DNA of 64,000 nt from Oceaniglobus ichthyenteri (GTDB lineage: Bacteria > Pseudomonadota > Alphaproteobacteria > Rhodobacterales > Rhodobacteraceae). The translations under genes and the position numbers were made by a program. Shown here in pieces: positions 56,038-64,000 of this stretch. The stretch lies in contig NZ_QAGK01000006.1 of the NCBI RefSeq assembly GCF_003057885.1, positions 62,001 to 126,000 on the forward strand. The letters run 5' to 3'. The notes beneath the pieces are model-generated. The model was given only the letters and a program-made list of their open reading frames with translations, was not told the origin of the DNA and did no database searches. Numbering within the stretch: position 1 is the first letter of the stretch; each line of letters opens with the position of its first letter.

Positions 56038-57654
56038 TCAGGCCGCTTTTTTCTGTCTACGCTGCGCCTGCATCCATTGATCCAGGGTGGCGATTTCATC
56101 TTTGGTCATCCGCAGGCCCAGCTTGCTGCGCCGCCATACCACATCTTCGGCGGTTCGGGCGTATTCCCGCGCCATCAACCACTCCACTTCGCGCGCTGTC
56201 AATGTTGCGCCGAACGCCTGGCCCAAATCATCGGCGCTTGTGGCTCCGGTCAGCATGTCCGCCGCTTCGGTGCCATAGGCGCGCACCAATCGCCCGGCCC
56301 AGTAATCATCAAGAAACCCATAGGATGATTTCAGCCTGTTGATCAGATCCTGCACCCCGCGCACCGGAAAATCCCCCCCCGGCAGGGCCACGCCCGCTGT
56401 CCAATCCCCTGTCGCGCGGGGAAAAAACGGGCGCAATTTGGCAAAGCTTTGTTCCGCCAGTTTGCGATATGTCGTGATCTTTCCGCCAAACACGTTCAAC
56501 AACGGCGGTTCACTCCCGACGCCGCCATCGGTGGCGGGCCCGGCATCCAACGACAAAACATAATCGCGCGTGGCCGCTGTGGCCGATTTTGCGCCATCGT
56601 CATACAGCGGCCGCACGCCCGCATAAGACCAGACCACATCGGCGCGGCTGATCGGTTTTTTGAAATAATTCGATACAAAAGCGCACAGATAATCGGCCTC
56701 TTCATCGGTGCAGCGGGCGGGTTTGTTGGGATCATCGCCATGATCCTTGTCAGTGGTGCCGATCAGCGTGAAATCGGTTTCATAGGGAATCGCAAACACG
56801 ATCCGCCCGTCTTCGCCCTGAAAGAAATATGCCTTGTCATGGTCAAACAAACGTTTGGTCACAATATGACTGCCACGCACCAGGCGCACCCCTTCGGATG
56901 AGTTGATGCGCACGGCATTGCGGATCACGTTCTCCACCCACGGCCCCCCAGCATTGACCAGACCGCGCGCCTGCACCACGGTTTGTCGGGTGGTTTCGCA
57001 GTCTTCCAGAGTGATCTGCCACAGCCCTTCATCGCGCTGCGCCGATACCACCTTGGTGCGCACCATGATTTTCGCGCCGCGCGCCTGTGCGTCGCGGGCG
57101 TTCAAAACCACGAGCCGCGCATCTTCGACCCAGCAATCGGAATACTCATAGGCCTTTCTGAACCGGTCTTCCAACACCGCGCCCTCAACGCCGCGGGTCA
57201 GATCAACAGTCTTGGTGCCGGGCAAATATTCGCGCCCCCCCAGATTGTCGTATAAGAACAGGCCAAGCCGGATCAACCAGGCCGGGCGCCGCCCCTTCAT
57301 CCAGGGCATGAAGATATTAAGGAGTTTCGATGTCGGTGTCTCACCCTCAAACCGCATATCGGGGGAATAGGGCAAAACGAACCGCATCGGCCAACTGATA
57401 TGAGGCATGGCTTTCAGCAGTGTCTCACGCTCAATCAGGGCTTTTCTCACCAGCCCGACCTCAAAAAACTCAAGATACCGCAGCCCGCCGTGAAACAATT
57501 TCGTGCTGGATGATGATGTGGCGCTGGCCAGATCATTCATTTCTGCCAGACCCACGGTCAACCCACGCCCTTGCAAATCACGCGCGATACCGGTGCCGTT
57601 GATCCCGCCGCCGATGACGAAAACGTCATACGGCGCGTTGCCTTGATCGTTCAT
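56038..57654 (-). CDS. glpD: aerobic glycerol-3-phosphate dehydrogenase
   Basis: A 538-residue membrane-associated flavoprotein that oxidises glycerol 3-phosphate to dihydroxyacetone phosphate and reduces quinone. FAD binding is seen in YDVFVIGGGINGTGIARDLQGRG, followed by ASATSSSSTKLFHGGLRYLE. The C-terminal DAO_C domain contains TLTAREVEWLMAREYARTAEDVVWRRSKLGL. The ATG at 57654 has GGAAGG upstream. The 60 in-frame codons before it look non-coding. It forms a glpD-glpK operon. Confidence 0.96.
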   Translation of the reverse strand: MNDQGNAPYDVFVIGGGINGTGIARDLQGRGLTVGLAEMNDLASATSSSSTKLFHGGLRYLEFFEVGLVRKALIERETLLKAMPHISWPMRFVLPYSPDMRFEGETPTSKLLNIFMPWMKGRRPAWLIRLGLFLYDNLGGREYLPGTKTVDLTRGVEGAVLEDRFRKAYEYSDCWVEDARLVVLNARDAQARGAKIMVRTKVVSAQRDEGLWQITLEDCETTRQTVVQARGLVNAGGPWVENVIRNAVRINSSEGVRLVRGSHIVTKRLFDHDKAYFFQGEDGRIVFAIPYETDFTLIGTTDKDHGDDPNKPARCTDEEADYLCAFVSNYFKKPISRADVVWSYAGVRPLYDDGAKSATAATRDYVLSLDAGPATDGGVGSEPPLLNVFGGKITTYRKLAEQSFAKLRPFFPRATGDWTAGVALPGGDFPVRGVQDLINRLKSSYGFLDDYWAGRLVRAYGTEAADMLTGATSADDLGQAFGATLTAREVEWLMAREYARTAEDVVWRRSKLGLRMTKDEIATLDQWMQAQRRQKKAA

Positions 57655-57749
57655 TTCTTGCCTTCCTGCACCGGCGCACCGATACCCGGAGGGCGCGCGC
57701 CGTTGCGTTATCCACAGCCCACCCTGCGCAGGCCAAAATGTTGCGCATA

Positions 57750-57777
57750 ATGGTAAGGCGCGCGAAAGGATGTGCAA
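57750..57777 (-). promoter_or_regulatory. candidate promoter of glpDK
   Basis: On the minus strand TTGCAC (57777-57772), a 16-base spacer and TACCAT (57755-57750) lie about 95 bases before glpD in the 258-base region it shares with the divergent glycosyltransferase gene. Nothing else definite is seen there; a lone DnaA-box-like 9-mer at 57708 is probably chance. Confidence 0.35.
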
Positions 57778-57912
57778 CCCCGCGGCCCGTGTGTTTGAAC
57801 GGATCAGCGCCACAAAACCAATGGCCGGGCGCAAACCGTCAAATTAAAACCACATTGCCCCGGCAGGGTGCGACACCGTAAAACCAGACAAACCGACAAG
57901 GATCATTCAGGC

Positions 57913-58962
57913 ATGTCCGATCACGGCCTTATTGCGCGTCTGTTGCGTAAGGGCAAAAAACTGGGCCAACTGGCCCGGCTCAAGACATCGCTGAAACGGG
58001 TGCATGGCCCTGCCGCGTTTGATTTGGCGGCGGATGATGTTGTGGTTGTGACGTTGATCAAGAACTTCAGCTATTACATGGATGGATATTTCGAACATTA
58101 TCGCAATCTGGGCGCGCGCCATTTCGTATTTATCGACAATGGGTCCACCGATGACACGGTTGAACGGCTGAAATCGCACCCCGACTGCGTGGTGTTACAT
58201 TCAACCCTGCCCATGGGCATTTACGAGGGCGAATTTCGCCGCCATGCCGCGCAGACCTATGCGCGCAATCATTGGGTGCTGTTTGCCGATTCTGACGAGA
58301 TGTTCGATTTTCAAGGCCGCGATATTCTGGGCCTTTCGGGATTGGCACAGTATATGACGGCACATTCCTATACCGCGATGATGGCGCAAATGCTGGATCT
58401 GTTTCCCAGAGGCAGCATCCAATCCTATGCCCATACGCCCTATGAAACCGTGCTTGCCGATTTTCGATACTACGATCTGAGCCACATTCGGCGCTATGAT
58501 TACACCGACTACGATAGCATTTCGTTCTCGTATTACATGCGCACCAATACGCCCGCCACTGACCAGCTTGAATTCATGTTTGGCGGCGTGCGGCACAAGG
58601 TGTTTGGCGAACTCTGTTGTCTGACGAAACACCCCTTGGTGTTTATCGACGATACGGTGTGGCCCTGCCCGCACCCGCACACGGCGGCCCATGTGCGGGT
58701 TGCCGATGTGACCGGCGTGGTGAAACATTACAAATTCACCAACGATCCGTTTCAGCGCGATATGCAAACCCTGCGCGACGGCGTTCTGCCCCACGGAGAG
58801 GACAAACTGCGATTGGAAACCGTGCGCGATCACCCCGATCTGTCGCTGTATTCCGACGATGCCCAACCCTATACCTCGGCCGAGGCACTGTATGGTGACG
58901 GTTTTCTTGTCTCTTCCCCAACGTTTACGCAATTCGTGGCCAAGCGCCGCGCACAGGTGTAA
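57913..58962 (+). CDS. glycosyltransferase family 2 (Glyco_tranf_2_4 type)
   Basis: A 349-residue soluble glycosyltransferase-like protein. The GT-A core starts at VVVVTLIKNFSYYMDGYFEHYRNLGARHFVFIDNGSTDDT (in segments, residues 43-82), with the metal-binding DSDEMF near 134. The remaining part is aromatic-rich (YYDLSHIRRYDYTDYDS) and ends with VVKHYKFTNDPFQRDM, typical of the branch often called family 92-like. Donor and acceptor are unknown. It starts a run of polysaccharide genes; the next gene begins two bases after its stop. Confidence 0.84.
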   Translation: MSDHGLIARLLRKGKKLGQLARLKTSLKRVHGPAAFDLAADDVVVVTLIKNFSYYMDGYFEHYRNLGARHFVFIDNGSTDDTVERLKSHPDCVVLHSTLPMGIYEGEFRRHAAQTYARNHWVLFADSDEMFDFQGRDILGLSGLAQYMTAHSYTAMMAQMLDLFPRGSIQSYAHTPYETVLADFRYYDLSHIRRYDYTDYDSISFSYYMRTNTPATDQLEFMFGGVRHKVFGELCCLTKHPLVFIDDTVWPCPHPHTAAHVRVADVTGVVKHYKFTNDPFQRDMQTLRDGVLPHGEDKLRLETVRDHPDLSLYSDDAQPYTSAEALYGDGFLVSSPTFTQFVAKRRAQV

Positions 58963-58963
58963 A

Positions 58964-59935
58964 ATGGCACCCCAACCCCCGGTTCAATTCACCGATGTGG
59001 CCGCCGTTGTGATTGGCCGCAACGAAGGCGCGCGGCTGATTGCCAGCCTTGATGCCCTGCAAGGTCGGGTGGCGCGGATTGTCTATGTCGATTCCGGCTC
59101 GACCGATGGCAGCCGCGCTGCCGCCCGTGATCGCGGTGCCGAGGTTGTCAGCCTGGACATGGCGCAACCGTTTACCGCCGCGCGCGCGCGCAACGCCGGT
59201 CTGGCGGTGCTGGACACGGCACAAACGCCGCTGGTGCAACTGCTGGATGGCGATTGCGAATTGCGCGATGGGTGGTTGCCCACCGCAACCGCGTTTCTGG
59301 CGGGCCAACCCGATACTGCAGTGGTCTGTGGGCGGCGGCGTGAACGTGCGCCCGATGCCTCGCCTTATAACGCGCTGATCGATGCCGAATGGGATACACT
59401 CATTGGCCCCGCCAAATCCTGTGGCGGCGATGCGTTGATGCGGCTGGATGCGGTACGCCAGGTGGGCGGGTTTGATCCCACGCTGATTGCGGGCGAAGAG
59501 CCGGATCTGTGCCTGCGCCTGCGCCAGACGGGATGGAAAATTCATCGGCTTGATGCGGAAATGACATGGCATGACGCCGCCATCACCCGGTTTTCCCAAT
59601 GGTGGAACCGAACCCGGCGCGCCGGTTATGCCTTTGCCCAAGGGGCCGCGCGCCACGGCGCCACGCCCGAACGCCACTGGGTCACCGAAACCCGCCGCGC
59701 GCTGATCTGGGGCGCGGGATTGCCGGTTGCCGCGCTGATCGGCGCGCTGATCACGCCTTGGGCGCTTTTCCTGCTGTTGGCCTATCCGGCGCAACTCGCC
59801 CGCCTGACCCCCCGCATGGGGCTGGTTCGGGCAGCATTCACCGTGCTGGGAAAACTGCCCGAAGCTTTGGGCGCACTCGGGTTTTACCGTGACCGGCTGA
59901 CCGGGCACCGCCGCAGAATCGTTGAATACAAATGA
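58964..59935 (+). CDS. glycosyltransferase family 2
   Basis: A 323-residue GT2 enzyme with the nucleotide-sugar site VVIGRNEGARLIASLDAL and VDSGSTDGSRAAA, the DGDCEL metal motif near residue 90, and GGFDPTLIAGEEPDLCLRLRQTGW near 168, which contains the catalytic Glu-Asp. Hydrophobic segments near the C-terminus (ALIGALITPWALFLLLAYPAQL) tether it to the inner membrane. Such enzymes add sugars to lipid-linked exopolysaccharide units. The sugar is not predictable. It converges on the WecG/TagA gene. Confidence 0.87.
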   Translation: MAPQPPVQFTDVAAVVIGRNEGARLIASLDALQGRVARIVYVDSGSTDGSRAAARDRGAEVVSLDMAQPFTAARARNAGLAVLDTAQTPLVQLLDGDCELRDGWLPTATAFLAGQPDTAVVCGRRRERAPDASPYNALIDAEWDTLIGPAKSCGGDALMRLDAVRQVGGFDPTLIAGEEPDLCLRLRQTGWKIHRLDAEMTWHDAAITRFSQWWNRTRRAGYAFAQGAARHGATPERHWVTETRRALIWGAGLPVAALIGALITPWALFLLLAYPAQLARLTPRMGLVRAAFTVLGKLPEALGALGFYRDRLTGHRRRIVEYK

Positions 59936-59940
59936 CCGCC

Positions 59941-60693
59941 CTAGGCCATTCTTTTGCGCAGTGCCGCCACCATCTGCCCCGGCAGAATGGCAAAGGACGC
60001 GGCATAGCGCGGCACCATCCGCGCCGGATTTTGCAGGGTGCGCCACAACCATTCCATCGCGATGGCCCGCACCCATTTTGGCGCACGCACCTGATGGCCC
60101 GACAAAAAATCCAGGCCCGCGCCAATACTGGCAAACCCCACGGTGGGTGCGTCGCGCCGACCGCGCGCGGCGAACATCTCTTGCTTGGGGGCGCCCAGGG
60201 CCAGAAAACACAGGCGCGCGCCGCTGGCGTTCAGATCGGACAGAATGCGCGCAGCCTCGGCGCCACTTGGTTCAAACACCCCCGACGGCGCGTGCCGCAT
60301 GGCAATCGTCAATCCCGGAACCTGCGCCTGCAAAACGGCACCGGCCCGGTCCAGCACCTCTTGCGTGCTGCCAACCAGGGCGATTGGCACGTTTTCCCGC
60401 GCGGCCAGTTCACACAGCGGCACCACCAGTTCCGATCCGGGCATCAATTCAACCGGTCGCGCGGCCAGACGCGACAACCACACGATCGGGTTGCCATCGG
60501 CCACCACCAGATCCTGACGGCAATACGCATCGATAAATTCCGGCATCCGCCGCATTTTGGCAATGTGATCCAGATTGATCGTGGCCAGGGCAAACCCCAC
60601 GCCATCGCGAAACCGCGCGCGCACGGTGTCAAACAACACCGCCCGTGTCGCCATGTTTATCGTCACCCGACGAGAGCCGAACGCAAAATCCAC
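59941..60693 (-). CDS. WecG/TagA/CpsF family glycosyltransferase
   Basis: A 250-residue GT26 enzyme. Family motifs are LATINLDHIAKMRRMPEF near the N-terminus, VVADGNPIVWLSRL near residue 60 and FLALGAPKQEMFAARG near 175. These enzymes transfer N-acetylmannosamine(uronic acid) or a similar sugar to a lipid-linked intermediate in surface-polymer synthesis. The start is GTG at 60693 with GGGGA six bases upstream (MDFAFGSRRVTIN). It is divergent from the polymerase-like gene, with 190 bases between them. Confidence 0.9.
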   Translation of the reverse strand: MDFAFGSRRVTINMATRAVLFDTVRARFRDGVGFALATINLDHIAKMRRMPEFIDAYCRQDLVVADGNPIVWLSRLAARPVELMPGSELVVPLCELAARENVPIALVGSTQEVLDRAGAVLQAQVPGLTIAMRHAPSGVFEPSGAEAARILSDLNASGARLCFLALGAPKQEMFAARGRRDAPTVGFASIGAGLDFLSGHQVRAPKWVRAIAMEWLWRTLQNPARMVPRYAASFAILPGQMVAALRKRMA

Positions 60694-60883
60694 CAGACAT
60701 CCCCAGTTTTCGGCGCATCCCGCAACACCGACATCGGGTCTGACAGAGATGCACCAGCAGCGTTGGCACCTTGCAACACCAAAGGCAGGGCGCAAAGTGC
60801 CGTGGGCGCGACATCGCGCGCCAAACCTGTTAGTGTTGCCAGATCACAACCCTTTTTCACGAAATACCAAGGCCCCCGCCCCG

Positions 60884-62332
60884 ATGCCTAACCCGATCGC
60901 ATACCTGATGCTGGCCATTTGGCCGATCGTCTGTCTTGTGATGTTTCGCAAGATGCCTCTGGAACGCGCCCTGATCTGGAGCATTCTGGGCGGCTATCTG
61001 ATTCTGCCGCCCCTGGCCGAATTCAATCTGCCGCTGGTGCCGTCGATGGACAAAACATCGATCCCCGCTTTGTCGGCGGCGCTGATCATTTTCTTTGTTC
61101 TGGGCAAACGGTTTAAGGTGTTGCCCGAATATCTGCCTGCAAAGGCGCTGACATTGCTGTTCGTTTTAATGGCCATCCCCACGGTTTTGACCAATCCCGA
61201 TCCGATCATTTTCGAGGTGTTGGAGAACAGCGATCCGATCCGTTATGTGACCGGCATTTTGCCCGGCCTGTCCTTGCGCGATACCCTGTCGGTGCTGATC
61301 TCTCAGGTGCTGACATTGTTGCCGTTCCTGTTGGGGCGGCAGTTTCTGGGCACGGCATTGGGCATGCGCGAAATTCTGATCGCGCTGATGGTGGGCGCGC
61401 TGATCTATTCGATCCCGTCACTGATCGAAATCCGGTTTTCGCCACAGATGAACGTCTGGGTGTATGGATTTTTCCAGCACAGCTTTGAGCAAATGATGCG
61501 CGGCGGCGGCTTTCGCCCGATTGTTTTCTTGCCCCATGGATTATGGTTGGCCTTCTTTGTTGTCACCGCGCTGTTGGCGGCGGCAGCGTTATATAAAGAT
61601 GCGCCTGTCGATCAGCGGTTTCGCATGATGATGGTGGTCGGGTATCTGGCTGTGCTTTTGGTGCTGTGCAAATCGCTTGCCTCTTTGGCCTATGGCGTGG
61701 CTTTGACACCGCTGATCCTGTTTACCAGCCCGAAAACCCAGGTGCGCGTGGCAATCATCTTTGCGTTGATTGCCGTTATCTACCCCGTGCTGCGCAATGG
61801 TCAGCTGATTCCGCTGGATGCGATTATTGCCAAGGCGACGGCGTTCAATCCCGACCGGGCCCAATCTCTGGAATATCGTTTCGATAACGAACAGTGGCTG
61901 CTGTGGCGCGCGTCTGACAAACCTTGGTTTGGCTGGGGCGGATGGGGGCGCAATCTGATCCGGGATGGTGAAACCGGGCAGATCCTGTCGATTCCCGATG
62001 GGCGCTGGATCATCGTGTTCGGCACATGGGGGCGAACGGGTTATATCGCCGAATTTGGCCTGTTGGCTTTGCCAATCTTTTTGACCGGGTGGCAGATGCG
62101 CGGCCAGCGGATCAACGAATTGTCACCCTATGTGGTGCCTTTGGTGCTAATCCTGTCGATCACTTTGGTTGATATGCTGCTTAACGCCACACTTATTCCG
62201 CTCACCTGGCTGACCTGTGGCGCGATACTGGGGCATTTGGAACAGGTGCGCGCGGCAAAACCCAAACCGGTGTTGTTTCCCGATGGCCCGGTGATGACCC
62301 GCGCCGCCCCCGGCCCGCGCAGCATTTTGTGA
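60884..62332 (+). CDS. O-antigen polymerase/ligase-like membrane protein
   Basis: A 482-residue inner-membrane protein with about eleven hydrophobic segments. A larger loop (about residues 315-370: NPDRAQSLEYRFDNEQWLLWRASDKPWFGWGGWGRNLI) carries the Trp/Gly-rich pattern usual for Wzy/WaaL-type polymerases and ligases, with the catalytic loop facing the periplasm. It probably joins or polymerises exopolysaccharide units. The ATG at 60884 has a weak ribosome site (AAGG eleven bases away). It lies between glycosyltransferase genes and a polyketide synthase. Confidence 0.8.
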   Translation: MPNPIAYLMLAIWPIVCLVMFRKMPLERALIWSILGGYLILPPLAEFNLPLVPSMDKTSIPALSAALIIFFVLGKRFKVLPEYLPAKALTLLFVLMAIPTVLTNPDPIIFEVLENSDPIRYVTGILPGLSLRDTLSVLISQVLTLLPFLLGRQFLGTALGMREILIALMVGALIYSIPSLIEIRFSPQMNVWVYGFFQHSFEQMMRGGGFRPIVFLPHGLWLAFFVVTALLAAAALYKDAPVDQRFRMMMVVGYLAVLLVLCKSLASLAYGVALTPLILFTSPKTQVRVAIIFALIAVIYPVLRNGQLIPLDAIIAKATAFNPDRAQSLEYRFDNEQWLLWRASDKPWFGWGGWGRNLIRDGETGQILSIPDGRWIIVFGTWGRTGYIAEFGLLALPIFLTGWQMRGQRINELSPYVVPLVLILSITLVDMLLNATLIPLTWLTCGAILGHLEQVRAAKPKPVLFPDGPVMTRAAPGPRSIL

Positions 62333-62536
62333 CGTTACGGCGCGTGGCAGCCTAGCGCGCTTGTTATGATAGGCCGCTAAGGGGTATTGTTGCCCCCAAG
62401 GAAACAAAACAAACTTGGGTTCATGGCTGGATTGTCCCGCGCACTCCATAAAATTGCCCCTTTCCGTTCTTATCCAAGGAAGAACCGAGCGTGGGCAAAG
62501 TCTGTCCAAATCAAACGCAGACAATGATTTACAAAG

Positions 62537-62560
62537 GGTTTGCATCCACAACTGCAAACC
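62537..62560 (+). promoter_or_regulatory. inverted repeat upstream of the polyketide synthase
   Basis: GGTTTGCA (62537-62544) and TGCAAACC (62553-62560) form a perfect eight-base inverted repeat with an eight-base centre, 40 bases before the PKS start. It is a candidate regulator site. It does not match a lux box. The rest of the 268-base gap (62333-62600) holds nothing I can name. Confidence 0.45.
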
Positions 62561-62600
62561 ATGACCGACAAGATCAGGCATTCCGACAAGAGGGCCAGGC

Positions 62601-64000
62601 ATGAACGACAAAACGAACCCCAAAGGCGAAGATATCGCCATCGTCGGCATGGCCCTGACCGTGCCGGGGGCCGATACGCCCGGGCAGTTTTGGCAAAACC
62701 TGCGCACCGGCACCGAATCAATTCGCCGCCTCAACGAAGAAGAACTGTTGGCCAACGGCGAATCCGAGTCCATGATGCGCCGAAAGAACTACGTGCCTGC
62801 CGCCGCTGTTCTTGACGGATTCGACATGTTTGATGCCGATTTTTTCGGGTTCTCCCCGAAAGAGGCGGCAATCCTTGATCCACAGCACCGCAAGTTTCTG
62901 GAAACCGCGTGGCAGGCAATGGAAGACGCCGGTCACACGCCCGCATCTCTGGGCGGTCAGGTTGGGGTTTATGCCGGGTGCGGCATGGGCAGCTATTTTT
63001 ACTTCAACATCTGCTCAAATCCCGATCTGGTCGAAGATACCGGCATGTTCCTGCTGCGCCACACCGGCAATGACAAGGATTTCCTGTCGACCCGTGTGTC
63101 CCATGTGTTTGATCTGAAAGGCCCGTCGATCAACCTGCAAACCGCCTGTTCCACGTCATTGGTCGCGGTGCATTACGCTTGCAAGGCGCTGAACGATGGT
63201 GAATGTGATATGGCCCTGGCTGGGGGTGTTACCATCGAATTGCCCCAGGGGCGCGGGTATGAGTTTAAGGAAAACGAAATCCTGTCGCCCGATGGCCATT
63301 GCCATGCCTTCGATCACCGCGCCGAAGGCACCGTGTTTGGTTCGGGGTCCGGCACGGTTGCGTTGCGCCGCCTGTCCGATGCCATTGCCGATGGCGATCA
63401 TATTTATGCCGTGATCAAAGGCAGCGCGATCAACAACGACGGCGCGGCCAAGGCCGGATATCTGGCCCCCTCGGTCGATGGCCAGGCCGCCGCCATCGTC
63501 AAGGCGCTGGCCGCCGCCGATGTGCCCGCCGAAACCATCGACTATGTCGAATGTCACGGCACCGGCACCTATCTCGGTGACCCGATCGAAGTAACCGCCC
63601 TGACCGAGGCGTATCGCACCCAGACCGACGCCACCGGGTTCGCCCATATCGGCAGTGTGAAAACAAACATCGGCCACCTCGATACCGCGGCCGGTGTTGC
63701 CGGTTTGATCAAGGCCACGCTTGGGCTGTATCACGGTGAAATTCCGCCGTCCCTGGGGTATGAAAAACCCAACCCGGCGATTGATTTCGACACCTCGCCC
63801 TTTCAGGTCGCCGACCGCCTGATCCCGTGGCACAGCCACAAAGGCCCGCGTCGCGCCGCCATCAACGCGCTTGGCGTTGGTGGCACCAATGCCCATGCGA
63901 TCATCGAACAGGCCCCGGCGCGCGCCACATCAGAAGAATCCGATTTCCCATTTCAAATCATCACGCTATCAGCAAAATCTAAAGCATCACTTGAAGCGCA
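62601..64000 (+). CDS. type I polyketide synthase, ketosynthase domain (partial, continues past window)
   Basis: The first 466 residues of a modular enzyme. The ketosynthase (KS) domain begins at IAIVGMALTVPGADTPGQFWQNLRTG, has the DPQHRKFLETAWQAMEDAG helix, active-site Cys183 in TACSTSLVAVHYACKAL, His319 in HGTGTYLGDPIEV and His359 in NIGHLDTAAGVAGLIK, and ends with GVGGTNAHAIIEQAP. All three catalytic residues are present. The DPQHR and KS-to-linker sequence fit type I PKS and not FabF. The following residues begin the linker before an expected acyltransferase domain. Neighbouring surface-polysaccharide genes suggest a lipid or polyketide-glycan product, but this is inference. Confidence 0.93.
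   Translation, partial: MNDKTNPKGEDIAIVGMALTVPGADTPGQFWQNLRTGTESIRRLNEEELLANGESESMMRRKNYVPAAAVLDGFDMFDADFFGFSPKEAAILDPQHRKFLETAWQAMEDAGHTPASLGGQVGVYAGCGMGSYFYFNICSNPDLVEDTGMFLLRHTGNDKDFLSTRVSHVFDLKGPSINLQTACSTSLVAVHYACKALNDGECDMALAGGVTIELPQGRGYEFKENEILSPDGHCHAFDHRAEGTVFGSGSGTVALRRLSDAIADGDHIYAVIKGSAINNDGAAKAGYLAPSVDGQAAAIVKALAAADVPAETIDYVECHGTGTYLGDPIEVTALTEAYRTQTDATGFAHIGSVKTNIGHLDTAAGVAGLIKATLGLYHGEIPPSLGYEKPNPAIDFDTSPFQVADRLIPWHSHKGPRRAAINALGVGGTNAHAIIEQAPARATSEESDFPFQIITLSAKSKASLEA

Noticed and set aside
57708-57716. DnaA box TTATCCACA between glpD and the glycosyltransferase gene
   Set aside because: A single exact 9-mer is expected about once by chance in a window of this size; no second box, AT-rich unwinding element or origin genes are near.
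57655-57834. N-terminal extension of glpD by 60 in-frame codons
   Set aside because: The extension has no similarity to GlpD, and the internal ATG at 57654 has a good ribosome site and begins directly before the FAD-binding fold.
1-64000. tRNA, rRNA, CRISPR array, insertion sequence, prophage or integrase
   Set aside because: I looked through the gaps and found no TΨC-like tRNA arm with matching acceptor stem, no regularly spaced repeats and no transposase or recombinase; the gaps are too small for most of these.

Overview
The window reads as chromosome from a marine-type alphaproteobacterium of the order Rhodobacterales (roseobacter group). Three things support this. Several gene neighbourhoods are typical of that order: dgt/erpA with argS-SPOR-nagZ, accB-accC-aat-DUF2155-mlaD-NDUFA12, and amiC-PBP1A-prfB. 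Almost every protein has an alphaproteobacterial flavour. The regulatory sites also fit: a GTTC-N7-GTTC LexA box at uvrA and an FnrL-type box. I see no rRNA, tRNA, CRISPR array, insertion sequence, integrase or clear pseudogene. No gap between genes exceeds 300 bases; the largest are 57655-57912 and 62333-62600.

Layout. 1-8443: cell-wall recycling (nagZ, cut by the window edge), a SPOR protein, argS, an HD phosphohydrolase, a proton antiporter with a nucleotide-binding tail, dgt, divergent erpA and exonuclease III. 8471-17130: SOS-boxed uvrA, two MFS transporters, lpdA, a DUF924 protein and queA. 17175-23939: a large AsmA-like envelope protein, a Bcp peroxiredoxin, a ferritin-like DUF455 protein, and an overlapping M23 endopeptidase/bactofilin pair closed by a strong terminator. 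24045-30055: an FNR-boxed DUF2189 membrane protein, prfB, PBP1A and an amidase.

30162-39634 is an accessory catabolic region. A ROK regulator diverges from a CUT2 sugar importer plus kinase (frcBCAK type). Next come a Gfo/Idh/MocA oxidoreductase and a GntR regulator, divergent from three adjacent genes: an SsuD-like FMN monooxygenase, an aldo/keto reductase and a flavin reductase. That trio is the signature of the oxidative sulfoquinovose (sulfo-SMO) pathway, and the Gfo/Idh/MocA protein could be an NAD-dependent sulfoquinovosidase. This is the most interesting inference here. 39714-44424 holds a tightly overlapping ABC/FtsX transporter, a CrtC/AttH lipocalin-like protein and a pyridoxamine-oxidase-like protein.

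44425-47061 is preTA (reductive pyrimidine breakdown), preceded by a RutR-like palindrome. 47291-50977 is accBC, aat, DUF2155, mlaD and an NDUFA12-type complex I protein. 51205-57654: clpX, clpP, a photolyase-like protein with its FAD domain at the N-terminus, glpK and glpD. 57913-64000: a surface polysaccharide locus (two family 2 glycosyltransferases, a WecG/TagA enzyme and a polymerase/ligase-like membrane protein), running into a type I polyketide synthase whose ketosynthase domain is cut by the window end.

Most genes are housekeeping. Regulation visible in the sequence includes LexA (uvrA), an FNR-type factor (DUF2189 gene), a RutR-type repressor (preT) and candidate operators for the ROK and GntR regulators.
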